A DNA stretch of 64,000 nt from Pseudomonadales bacterium. Its GTDB lineage: Bacteria > Pseudomonadota > Gammaproteobacteria > Pseudomonadales > UBA7434. The stretch is from contig JAOIUY010000011.1 of NCBI GenBank assembly GCA_028223755.1, positions 1 to 64,000 of the forward strand. The letters are read 5' to 3'. The position numbers and the translations under genes are program-made. Shown here piece after piece: positions 28,971 to 36,442 of the stretch; position 1 is the first letter of the stretch; each line of letters opens with the position of its first letter. The notes beneath the pieces are model-generated. The model had not been told where the DNA came from, ran no database searches, and was given only the letters and a program-made list of their open reading frames with translations.

Positions 28971-30911
28971 TTAGTTTTTCGTTAGTGAAGCCTTTTTAGC
29001 TCGCCCTTTAACAAATTCTGCTATCTGTAATTCACGTTTTACACGATTATCTTGTAGTGATAAGCGACCAGTCATTCCTTGTAATTGACTGTCAGGTGCT
29101 TGGCGTAATTGTTCAATGCGGGGATGCAAATAAAATGCATCTAAACCCATTGCAAATAAGCGACCTAGCTTTTTGTTGCTGACATAGCGTTCGGCTACTT
29201 GTCGCTTTAAAGTGTTAGGTTCTAGCACCCAAGGGATTTCGTTGAAGATAATATCGTTTAAGTCGCGATTTTCGGTTGTGTGCTCAAGACCATCATTGAT
29301 GTGTGAGCTACTGTAAACCGGTAGTTTTCCAGCATAGTGATAAGCTAATAATGGCTTGATACTGCGAGTTTGTTTGCTATTAGCAAAAATCACTATCATA
29401 TCGATATCATTACGACGTCGAGGTGTGAATTCTATCTTTTGGCCAATAATATTTTCTAAGCGTTGGTGGCGCGCACGACTGGTGGGTAAAAGTAAGCTGC
29501 GTTCAATCTCTGCCGAAAAGTTTTTAGCTTCGGTGAGTGTTGTATTGCTTACCAATACGCCACCTGAGGATAACCACTCTTGGCTAAAAGTTTGGCTGGC
29601 ACGTTTAGACCAGTCTGCACTGGATTGAATAATCATAGCGTTACGGTATTCGCTATTGCGTGCCGTTTGAGCCAATTGAAAAGCTTCGTCTTCTGCTGCT
29701 AGACCAAATTGAATGATATTGGCTGACGTCGCTAAGTCTTTGTGGATAGGGTCAATTTGATTGCTATCGTCTGCATCATTAACCGTAGCGTTAGGAATAT
29801 AGTTCAGCGCAAGAATCGGAATATCTGTTGGCATAGATAATAGAATGCCTACTTTATTTTTTTCTAACGGGCCAATAATAAAATCGGCACCGTCACGAAT
29901 GGCCTGAGCATAGAGTTGTTTAATCGTATACTGATTTGTGTCGTAACTGGTGAGTGTTGGTAATTGCCAGCCTTGATTCAGTGCGGTGAAATAAGCCGCC
30001 GCTAAACCATCTTGAACCGCTGTACCCGCTTCACTTAATGGGCCGCTCAGCGGAAGTAGGGCAACAATTTTTGCTGGCCGTGTTGCAGCTGATTGCTTAA
30101 GCGCTTCGATGGACTTAGGCAAGCTTTTAGCCGCGCTATGTGCAGGCCAGCGAAGTCGCCATGCCTGTACTTGTTCAACTTGCTTGGCAATATCAATTTG
30201 GTTGTGGTGATGAATGGTGGCGAGCTCTAGCCAAGCGGTATAAGTTTTATCAACGGAGCGCGCTTCTTCAATTTGTAGTTGCGCGGTGGGCATTTTAATT
30301 AACGTCTGCCAAATCGCTTTTGCATTCGCTTTTTTATTCTTACTGTTCGTTAAAAGGCTTTCAATAAAAATACGTTCTTGAGCACTTTCTGGATAATGGC
30401 CAAGACCATATAGAACATCAGCGCGAGCGATACTTAGACCGACTTGATCTTCGGCTTTCATTAAAGGTATGGCAGTAGATAGTTGCTCGCTGTTAAGCCA
30501 ATGGCTGGCACTTTGATAATCTTTTTTATGCAGCCAAAACTGTGTAATAGCTAAGGTGTAGGCTGCGAGGTCGTCAGTGCGATACTGCTGTGGATCGATA
30601 ATCTCGAATAGATTGCTGGCGATTTCCCAGCGTTGCTCTTTAACGGCTGCGGTTAATGCCGTTAGAAGGACTTTGGGGGCGTTGCGAAAATCAAGGTGCC
30701 GATTGCGTTCTAGTATTTCACTTAATGCCAGCTTATCGCGACTGCTACGATCATTAAATACAGAGGCGCTGTCCATAACCGGTTGTTTGGTGCTGGTGGC
30801 ACAGCCGAATATAAATAGCGAAATGAATGCGATTAAAAATACTCGAAAAGCCTTCGGAGACCATCGAGAGGTCGGCGAATGTGGCGATGTATGTAAACAC
30901 GTTAGGATCAT
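28971..30911 (-). CDS. lpoA: penicillin-binding protein activator LpoA
   Basis: LpoA is an outer-membrane lipoprotein that activates the peptidoglycan synthase PBP1A. The 646-residue protein has a signal with lipobox FIFGC (Cys near 37), an N-terminal tetratricopeptide-like half (about 60-260), and a C-terminal periplasmic-binding-protein-like half opening with KIVALLPLSGPLSEAGTAVQDGL and containing FIIGPLEKNKV. There is no clear ribosome site before the ATG. It is divergent from rsmI and heads the leftward run lpoA-yraN-diaA-dolP. Confidence 0.93.
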   Translation of the reverse strand: MILTCLHTSPHSPTSRWSPKAFRVFLIAFISLFIFGCATSTKQPVMDSASVFNDRSSRDKLALSEILERNRHLDFRNAPKVLLTALTAAVKEQRWEIASNLFEIIDPQQYRTDDLAAYTLAITQFWLHKKDYQSASHWLNSEQLSTAIPLMKAEDQVGLSIARADVLYGLGHYPESAQERIFIESLLTNSKNKKANAKAIWQTLIKMPTAQLQIEEARSVDKTYTAWLELATIHHHNQIDIAKQVEQVQAWRLRWPAHSAAKSLPKSIEALKQSAATRPAKIVALLPLSGPLSEAGTAVQDGLAAAYFTALNQGWQLPTLTSYDTNQYTIKQLYAQAIRDGADFIIGPLEKNKVGILLSMPTDIPILALNYIPNATVNDADDSNQIDPIHKDLATSANIIQFGLAAEDEAFQLAQTARNSEYRNAMIIQSSADWSKRASQTFSQEWLSSGGVLVSNTTLTEAKNFSAEIERSLLLPTSRARHQRLENIIGQKIEFTPRRRNDIDMIVIFANSKQTRSIKPLLAYHYAGKLPVYSSSHINDGLEHTTENRDLNDIIFNEIPWVLEPNTLKRQVAERYVSNKKLGRLFAMGLDAFYLHPRIEQLRQAPDSQLQGMTGRLSLQDNRVKRELQIAEFVKGRAKKASLTKN

Positions 30912-31085
30912 TTTAGGTACAATTCATTCTCGTGGTTCTAGCTAAGCTGCCTGTTGAGCGCGATATAAGTTTGTTAGGCTATGTTGCCACAGCAAACTCA
31001 TAGGGTGAACCATAGATAAACGCACAAAAGCACAAATAAGAGCCTTAGCTTGTTAATTAGTCGGTCTAATAAAGAGAGCATACAA

Positions 31086-32024
31086 TTGAGTAGTGATAAC
31101 GACCCATCTTCACAAGGCATAACGCCGGAGATTGCGGTTAATACTGATACCATCAAAGGTTCCCAGTATTGGCCCGCCTCGACGCTCTATGTGGTGGCCA
31201 CGCCCATTGGTAATCTGAGTGATATCAGCGCAAGAGCCGTTCAAGTCTTGCAAGCCGTTGATTTAATAGCCGCAGAAGATACACGGCATAGCAGTGGTTT
31301 GGTTAAGCATCTCAATGTCGATACCCCGATGATCGCCTGTCATGATCACAACGAGGCGGCTGCCTGCAAAAGCGTTTTAGATCGCTTAACGGCAGGTCAG
31401 TGTGTGGCGTTAATCAGTGATGCCGGAACGCCATTAATTTCCGATCCTGGCTACAAAATAGTCAAGTCGGTGCGTGAGCAAGGTTTTCGCGTTGCACCTA
31501 TTCCTGGTGCTTGCGCCGTGATTAGCGCTTTATCGGCTGCAGGTTTACCAACCGATCGTTTTGCCTTTGAAGGTTTTTTACCTGCGAAAGCACAGGCGCG
31601 CCAAAAACGTTTGCAGCAACTTGCTGATGCAACATCAACGTTGGTTTTTTATGAGGCACCGCATCGTATCGTAGCCACGCTCCAAGCGATGGCCGAGGTC
31701 TTAGGCGCAAAGCGTGAAGCCGTATTAGCGCGTGAACTGACTAAGCGCTATGAAACGATTATCGATGGCACACTTGACGAACTCGCCCAGCAAGTTGACG
31801 CTGATAGGAACCAGCAGCGGGGGGAGATGGTCATATTGGTAAGAGGTGCCGCATCACTAGCTGATGATCGCTCTGCGGAAGAGCAAGAAGCGGATCGTAT
31901 CTTGACCGTATTACTGGCCGAGCTACCCGCGAAGCAGGCTTCAATACTGGCGGTGAAACTGACCGGTCTAAAGAAAAATTATTTATATAAGCGGGCCATC
32001 GCTTTATCGTCGCAAGACGAATAA
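31086..32024 (+). CDS. rsmI: 16S rRNA (cytidine(1402)-2'-O)-methyltransferase RsmI
   Basis: RsmI methylates the 2'-OH of C1402 in the decoding centre of 16S rRNA using S-adenosylmethionine. It is a tetrapyrrole-methylase-fold protein: TLYVVATPIGNLSDISARAVQVL, AEDTRHSSGLVKHL, ALISDAGTPLISDPGYKIV, PIPGACAVISALSAAGLPTDRF and VFYEAPHRI are all diagnostic. I chose the TTG at 31086, preceded by AAGAGAG at seven bases. The open frame extends to a TTG at 31050. The N-terminal ~30 residues before the core are polar. Confidence 0.95.
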   Translation: MSSDNDPSSQGITPEIAVNTDTIKGSQYWPASTLYVVATPIGNLSDISARAVQVLQAVDLIAAEDTRHSSGLVKHLNVDTPMIACHDHNEAAACKSVLDRLTAGQCVALISDAGTPLISDPGYKIVKSVREQGFRVAPIPGACAVISALSAAGLPTDRFAFEGFLPAKAQARQKRLQQLADATSTLVFYEAPHRIVATLQAMAEVLGAKREAVLARELTKRYETIIDGTLDELAQQVDADRNQQRGEMVILVRGAASLADDRSAEEQEADRILTVLLAELPAKQASILAVKLTGLKKNYLYKRAIALSSQDE

Positions 32025-32043
32025 CCTTTTAAAGATGATGGGC

Positions 32044-32137
32044 AAAGCACTTATATAGAAAAGCATCTATATATAAAAGCACCCGTAAAGAAAAAAGCGG
32101 ATAAATAGAAAGCGGATTAATAGAAAGCAGATATAGA
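32044..32137. repeat. degenerate ~15-16 bp tandem array upstream of the lipoprotein gene
   Basis: AAAGC recurs at 32044, 32060, 32076, 32094, 32109 and 32124. The last three units are the best matches (AAGCGGATAAATAGA and variants, 15-bp spacing). The array fills the gap between rsmI and the next gene and ends just before its ribosome site. Confidence 0.65.
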
Positions 32138-32151
32138 TAAGAGGGCGAGTG

Positions 32152-32622
32152 ATGAAAACAAAATTTTTTACCAGTCTACGGTATTTTGCTGTTGTGAGTA
32201 TGGTGGTTTTATTGTCAGCCTGTGCATCCAATCAAACGATTAATACAGCTATTCTTGCTTATGAAGTAGAAGCAGGCAGTATTGAATTAGGCCAAACTAA
32301 AACGCAAGTGTTAGCGATATTGAGTCCAACTCAAGCAAATATGCCGGCTCGATTTGGCAAGCCGCATGAAGAATATCTTGACGGTGATAAATTAAAAGAG
32401 ATTTACTTTTTCCGTTCGCGATCGTTTGCAGATGGTTTAGTCACGGATGATGAATTTATTCCCTATGTTTTTGAAGATGATGTATTGATTGTTATCGGTT
32501 GGACAGCAATTGGTGGTCCAAAACACAAGCTCAACCGCGCGAATCAGACACGCACTTTTATCGTAGCCACCGCGTTTTTTACTATTAAGCTTAATTACCC
32601 GTTATGGTGCTGGTTTGCGTGA
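32152..32622 (+). CDS. putative lipoprotein, SmpA/OmlA-like pattern
   Basis: A 156-residue protein with a signal sequence ending in the lipobox LLSAC (Cys near residue 24), so probably a lipoprotein. The region SIELGQTKTQVLAIL resembles the 'L-x-G-x-T/S-xx-V' opening of SmpA/BamE-like domains, followed by a beta-rich stretch (YFFRSRSFADG, YVFEDDVLIVIGWTAIGG). I do not recognise a named family. GAGGGCGAGTG precedes the ATG; an adjacent GTG is in frame. It sits between rsmI and rnpB. Confidence 0.7.
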   Translation: MKTKFFTSLRYFAVVSMVVLLSACASNQTINTAILAYEVEAGSIELGQTKTQVLAILSPTQANMPARFGKPHEEYLDGDKLKEIYFFRSRSFADGLVTDDEFIPYVFEDDVLIVIGWTAIGGPKHKLNRANQTRTFIVATAFFTIKLNYPLWCWFA

Positions 32623-32671
32623 TCAGAGCAAAAAGCACTTGCGCTTTTATCGCGTGCTGTTAAGCTCGCGC

Positions 32672-33041
<370 letters not shown>

Positions 33042-33071
33042 TTTTCTTTCTATTTCTCTTTCTTATTCAAA

Positions 33072-33152
33072 TTAAACTAACGGTATATTGATGCAGCCAA
33101 CAACGGCTGTGAGTATCAGAGCGATACAGAGTGCTTCTATCGTAAGCTTCAT
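33072..33152 (-). CDS. possible 26-residue single-pass membrane peptide
   Basis: A short open frame on the minus strand encodes a 26-residue, almost entirely hydrophobic peptide (opening MKLTIEALCIALILTAVVG). AAGGG lies seven bases before the ATG. It would form one transmembrane helix. It lies opposite the divergent low-oxygen-type promoter that serves the 33459 gene, and a partial FNR-like half-site overlaps its leader. Length alone makes it uncertain. Confidence 0.4.
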   Translation of the reverse strand: MKLTIEALCIALILTAVVGCINIPLV

Positions 33153-33312
33153 GTTTTTTCCCTTTATCATTTTTATCAATTGGTTTTTAAATTGCTTTTA
33201 TAAAGCGATTAAAGCGGGCAAAACTATAATGTAAAAATACAAAAAAAATGAAGACACCCATCACATTTACACAGTGCTTAGGTCTCATCTTCTTACTTTT
33301 ACGTGCAATGCC

Positions 33313-33378
33313 TTGATTTTTATCTCGTCACTTTTCTTGATTTTTATCAATTTTTTCATATCACTTGAATCATAAAAT
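33313..33378 (+). promoter_or_regulatory. predicted FNR/Anr class II promoter
   Basis: TTGATTTTTATCAA (33337-33350) is a perfect FNR/Anr box (TTGAT-N4-ATCAA). Exactly 22 bases downstream lies TAAAAT (33373-33378), a good -10 hexamer. This places the box centre at about -41.5, the classic class II activator position. A second near-match, TTGATTTTTATCTC (33313-33326), is centred 24 bp upstream. Predicted transcription starts near 33385, about 74 bases before the 33459 gene. Confidence 0.75.
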
Positions 33379-33458
33379 AATGTCAATTCAATGAGATGGT
33401 TTTTATCTAATACATGGTTGATTAATTCATATCGATGTTGATAAAGAGAGAGTAAGTG

Positions 33459-33917
33459 ATGAGATCATTACTTGATAGTGTGATAGAGCGCACAGTCAAA
33501 AAGCGGATATTCGGAGTTAGGTATTCGGTAATCATTACTGCGCCGATTATTTATTCCTTGATTATTCCTTTGTTTCTGTTGGATATTTTTATGTCTATCT
33601 ATCAAGCAATTTGCTTTCCCATTTATAAAATACCAAAAGTACGACGCAGTGATTACTTGGTATTCGATCGCTTATCATTAGATTATTTAAATGGCATACA
33701 AAAATTGAATTGTGCGTATTGCTCATACGGTAATGGTGTTATTGCCTTTGGTCGTGAGATTGCTGCGCGCAGTGAGCAGTATTGGTGTCCTATTAAGCAT
33801 GCTCGAAAGATAAAGGGTGCGCACAAACGCTATCCAGTATTCATGGACTTTGGTGATGGCGAACAATACCGTGAAGCACTCGAAGATATTAGAGAGATGA
33901 TTAATAAAGAAGAGTGA
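33459..33917 (+). CDS. uncharacterised membrane-associated Cys-containing protein
   Basis: A 152-residue protein I cannot name. The N-terminal half has a basic start and one strong hydrophobic region (about 22-52), perhaps a hairpin or a single long helix. The C-terminal half is soluble, with a C-x2-C pair and a third Cys (LNCAYCSYGNGVIAFGREIAARSEQYWCP), then an acidic segment (DFGDGEQYREALEDIREMI). The Cys pattern could bind metal or be redox-active. ATG at 33459 follows a purine-rich GAGAGAGTAAG. It is the first gene after a predicted FNR class II promoter and is followed after 40 bp by a DUF2238-like membrane protein. Confidence 0.75.
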   Translation: MRSLLDSVIERTVKKRIFGVRYSVIITAPIIYSLIIPLFLLDIFMSIYQAICFPIYKIPKVRRSDYLVFDRLSLDYLNGIQKLNCAYCSYGNGVIAFGREIAARSEQYWCPIKHARKIKGAHKRYPVFMDFGDGEQYREALEDIREMINKEE

Positions 33918-33938
33918 AGTAAGAGTAAAGTAAGAGTA
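33917..33938. repeat. 11-bp direct duplication
   Basis: AAGTAAGAGTA occurs twice in tandem (33917 and 33928) in the gap between the two rightward membrane-protein genes, just before the AGGAGG ribosome site of the second gene. Confidence 0.6.
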
Positions 33939-33957
33939 ATTGTAGGAGGAATGACTG

Positions 33958-34626
33958 TTGGTTAATGAAGCCTTTCTAAAAAGCTGGCCTTATAGAATCC
34001 AAGCAATAACAGCGGCACTTTTACAGTTGGCTATATTGGTATTAGTCGTTATTTTATTGATAAAGGGTTTCTGGTTAAGCGCATTTGCTGGGTCGGTAAT
34101 CTTTGTATTGACGTTTGTGCCCGCTATGTTTGAGCAGCAATTAAGTGTCCATTTACCTATTGAGTTTACGTTGCTGACCACGGTTTTTTTATATGCATCA
34201 TTTGCATTAGGTGAGGTAAACGATTTTTATTCACGTTTTTGGTGGTGGGATTTAATGCTACATAGTTTGTCCTCATTAACCATTGGTATTATGGGATTTT
34301 TGGCTATCTATGTATTTCATATGACCAATGGCGTTCAGATTGCGCCGATTTATATTGCAAGTATGACGTTTTGTTTAACGGTAACCATGGGGACGCTTTG
34401 GGAGTTATTTGAGTTTTCAATGGATTGGTTTTTTCAGCTTACTATGCAAAAGTCAGGCTTGATAGATACGATGACAGATTTAATAGTGAATTTGATCGGT
34501 GCTTTAGTTGCGGCTGTATTGGGTTATCTCTATGTTAAAAATGGAGACTCATTGATTGTTGATAGGTTAATGAATTATTTTGTGGATAAGAATCCTAAGT
34601 TTTTTCATCGGTCGATGATAAAGTGA
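33958..34626 (+). CDS. DUF2238-like polytopic membrane protein
   Basis: A 222-residue integral membrane protein with about six hydrophobic helices. The WWWDLMLHSLSSLTIGIMGF segment (about 94-113), then GTLWELFEFSMDW and DTMTDLIVNLIGALVAAVLGY, fit the DUF2238/YjdF-type family, whose conserved Asp, His and Glu lie in the membrane helices. Function is unknown. The start is TTG at 33958 with a near-perfect AGGAGG eight bases upstream; a nearer ATG out of frame stops at once. It is probably co-transcribed with the 33459 gene, and its 3' end overlaps the convergent gene by 32 bp. Confidence 0.78.
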   Translation: MVNEAFLKSWPYRIQAITAALLQLAILVLVVILLIKGFWLSAFAGSVIFVLTFVPAMFEQQLSVHLPIEFTLLTTVFLYASFALGEVNDFYSRFWWWDLMLHSLSSLTIGIMGFLAIYVFHMTNGVQIAPIYIASMTFCLTVTMGTLWELFEFSMDWFFQLTMQKSGLIDTMTDLIVNLIGALVAAVLGYLYVKNGDSLIVDRLMNYFVDKNPKFFHRSMIK

Positions 34627-35023
34627 ACGGTGCCTTTTTTTGTTTGCGCCGAATCCAGTTGACACCGTTAAGAACAACGGGGTAGCTAATTAAATTCTTT
34701 TCTAGCGGGTATTTTCCAGGATAGTCTATAAGTAAAATGCCAATAAACAATGTTAACAAACCTTGACCGGGTAGTATTAGCATCGCTATGCCGCTAAGAA
34801 TAAGTAGTAAGCCGACTAGGTTTTTAAATAACTTTGTCATAAAGCGTGTAATAGAATAAGCATTAGATGAACTTGACGGTCTTTTCGTTTTCTTAAAGTA
34901 ATCGTCGGGTATTGCCGCTATAAAAAACGGCATTATTAATAAACCTATAAAAAGGCTTAATGTAGACAAAAATCCAATACAGGTAAGTAAGCGTTGATGT
35001 TCATTAATAATGGCGATGACCAT
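34595..35023 (-). CDS. PGPGW-family transmembrane protein
   Basis: A 142-residue membrane protein with an N-terminal hydrophobic segment (about 14-37), a polar Ser-rich linker (KKTKRPSSSSN), and a second hydrophobic region. The second carries GIAMLILPGQGLLTLFIGILLIDYPGK, the hallmark of the PGPGW family of small membrane proteins of unknown function. The C-terminus is basic. It is probably in one leftward transcript with the 27-residue membrane protein at 35059, behind a predicted FNR box. It is convergent with, and overlaps by 32 bp, the DUF2238-like gene. Confidence 0.75.
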   Translation of the reverse strand: MVIAIINEHQRLLTCIGFLSTLSLFIGLLIMPFFIAAIPDDYFKKTKRPSSSSNAYSITRFMTKLFKNLVGLLLILSGIAMLILPGQGLLTLFIGILLIDYPGKYPLEKNLISYPVVLNGVNWIRRKQKKAPFTLSSTDEKT

Positions 35024-35058
35024 AAGAATTGTTATCTACTTAATAATATTTTTGGTGG

Positions 35059-35142
35059 TTATACAGATAAATAGATAAGTAAAAAAATAGTTATTACGAA
35101 AAAAGTAAAAATAAACCATTGATTCTTATTACCAAATTTCAT
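35059..35142 (-). CDS. 27-residue single-pass membrane protein
   Basis: A short gene: polar MKFGNKNQW followed by one hydrophobic helix (FIFTFFVITIFLLIYLSV). Translation is strongly supported by AGGAG eight bases before the ATG, within the leader GAGAGGAGTTATTGAG. The stop (TAA) lies 35 bp before the PGPGW-family gene, implying one operon. A perfect FNR/Anr box lies about 100 bp upstream. Its size resembles small accessory subunits of respiratory or other membrane complexes, but there is no match I recognise. Confidence 0.65.
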   Translation of the reverse strand: MKFGNKNQWFIFTFFVITIFLLIYLSV

Positions 35143-35208
35143 CTCAATAACTCCTCTCAGTTTCTCCCATCAATATCTCCTCAAAGTTAATTTTAAAGAG
35201 GTAATATT

Positions 35209-35249
35209 AATATATCGCCATGAGCATAATCGTCATTGATATAAATCAA
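35209..35249 (-). promoter_or_regulatory. predicted FNR/Anr-dependent promoter, leftward
   Basis: TTGATATAAATCAA (35236-35249) is a perfect, palindromic FNR/Anr box. Reading leftward, a TATATT hexamer (35214-35209) begins 21 bases after it, close to the 22 bases of a class II promoter. No good -10 lies at this distance in the rightward direction. Predicted transcription starts near 35202, about 60 bases before the 27-residue membrane protein. Confidence 0.65.
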
Positions 35250-35321
35250 TAACTCAAAGCATAGGGTTGTATTTCCTCTATATTCCCCATTCCGTAATAT
35301 TCGCGTAAAATATTAATAATC

Positions 35322-35394
35322 CTCGGTATGGTGAAACCGGATATCACGGCGGCCTCCTAAGCTGCAATTTCAGGTTCAAGTCCTGATACCGAGG
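35322..35394 (+). tRNA. tRNA-Arg (CCT)
   Basis: A full cloverleaf folds by eye: acceptor CTCGGTA/TACCGAG, D-stem GTGA/TCAC with GG in the loop, anticodon stem GCGGC/GCTGC around the loop CTCCTAA (anticodon CCT, reading AGG), a four-base variable loop, T-stem TCAGG/CCTGA with loop TTCAAGT, and discriminator G. The 3' CCA is not encoded (CAT follows the discriminator), so it must be added after transcription. Confidence 0.93.
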
Positions 35395-35544
35395 CATAGT
35401 TTCAGTTTTCTTTTAAATAGATTCGCAAATTTTTTAAAAAATTGACGTTTTAATAATAAGGAAATTTTCAACGCGAATGTATTGCTCGTCCTTGATTTTT
35501 GCTCTTTAGCGATTGTTTAGAAGCTGTTTAAAGGTTTTTTAGAG

Positions 35545-35623
35545 AGGGTGGCGGAGATCCAGCACAATATGTCCATTCATCATATTGTGCATTCCTTTGG
35601 TCCGTTTTAATCTCCGCCGCCCT
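35545..35623. repeat. nested inverted repeat (structured element)
   Basis: An outer stem pairs AGGGTGGCGGAGAT (35545-35558) with ATCTCCGCCGCCCT (35610-35623), 14 pairs with one G-T. Within it, GCACAATATG (35562-35571) pairs perfectly with CATATTGTGC (35581-35590) around a nine-base loop. There is no T-run on either side, so a simple intrinsic terminator is unlikely. It could be a small structured RNA, a mobile miniature element or a protein-binding site. Confidence 0.8.
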
Positions 35624-35641
35624 AAAACACTCAGCCGTGTA

Positions 35642-36052
35642 TTAAGGTTTTTCAGCTAAACATTGCAATGCCTGCTGTTCGCAGGGTGGGCAGTCTCTTT
35701 TAAAGCTTGGGCATTTTGCGATGCACTGATGAAAGTCGCTAATGCAAAAGCGGTTATCTTGCTGGCTTTTAGGGCAGGCCGGATAGTCGGCCTTAGCGTG
35801 AACAACGTTTCTGCGAATCAAATCGCAATGACTGTTTAGGAGTAGTTCACGGCGCTTAAGCAGCGACTCATTGTTTTCGTTTGGGAGTGAATTGAGCGAA
35901 ATGTCGAGTAGCTGCCGTTGGGTGTAGGTCATGCTAACAATCAAGTTATTGCGATCAACAGAGGGGTGAAGGCGATTAGCGTGCTCTTGGCTGGTGCAAG
36001 CACTTAGGTTCATGTTGATGAATATCACAATGGGCCAAATAAAATTTCTCAT
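35642..36052 (-). CDS. Cys-rich putative lipoprotein
   Basis: A 136-residue protein with a short hydrophobic leader and a lipobox-like NLSAC (Cys near 19). The C-terminal third is rich in cysteine (CDLIRR, CPKSQQ, FCISDFHQCIAKCPSFKRDCPPCEQQALQC), suggesting disulfides or metal binding in the periplasm. I do not recognise a family. It is divergent from an XRE-type regulator and shares with it a promoter region carrying two CATATG-centred palindromes. Confidence 0.65.
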   Translation of the reverse strand: MRNFIWPIVIFINMNLSACTSQEHANRLHPSVDRNNLIVSMTYTQRQLLDISLNSLPNENNESLLKRRELLLNSHCDLIRRNVVHAKADYPACPKSQQDNRFCISDFHQCIAKCPSFKRDCPPCEQQALQCLAEKP

Positions 36053-36084
36053 CCTGAGCTCCCTGATAGATGTAGATTCTGTCT

Positions 36085-36136
36085 GAACATATGTTTAGAC
36101 ACTTTATGACTATAGCAGGTTGTTGTTCATATGTGA
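36085..36136. promoter_or_regulatory. twin CATATG-centred palindromes (putative operators)
   Basis: TGAACATATGTTTA (centre 36090.5) and GTTCATATGTGAAC (centre 36130.5) are imperfect palindromes 40 bp apart, about four helical turns. They lie between the divergent Cys-rich lipoprotein and XRE regulator genes. Spacing on one DNA face suggests cooperative binding by a dimeric regulator, most simply the adjacent XRE protein. Confidence 0.55.
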
Positions 36137-36163
36137 ACTTTGAGTTGTGTTCGAATTATAATA

Positions 36164-36376
36164 ATGACGTTATCTGAGAAGTTGGCTAAAAATTTAAAAG
36201 CGCGGCGCGGTAAATTATCGCAAGATGCGTTTGCGCGTAAATTAGGGATATCGCGAGCGACCTTAACGCGACTCGAAAATGCAGGCCAAAATACCACGCT
36301 CAAGACCTTGACTCAGATCACCAAAAGTCTGCGTTGTGATGTAGGTGATTTGTTTACGGATCCTTCGAATAATTAA
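36164..36376 (+). CDS. XRE-family helix-turn-helix regulator
   Basis: A 70-residue protein that is almost entirely a lambda-repressor-like HTH domain: EKLAKNLKARRGKLSQDAFARKLG, then the recognition helix region ISRATLTRLENAGQNTTLKTLTQI and a C-terminal LRCDVGDLF. No sensor domain is visible. I chose ATG at 36164; the open frame reaches further upstream without a good start. It probably regulates itself and the divergent lipoprotein gene through the paired palindromes upstream. Confidence 0.85.
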   Translation: MTLSEKLAKNLKARRGKLSQDAFARKLGISRATLTRLENAGQNTTLKTLTQITKSLRCDVGDLFTDPSNN

Positions 36377-36442
36377 ATTTTTTGTCAGTGCGTTTAAAAC
36401 CTACCTTTGATGATCAAAAAAGAAAATATTTTCTTAATATAG

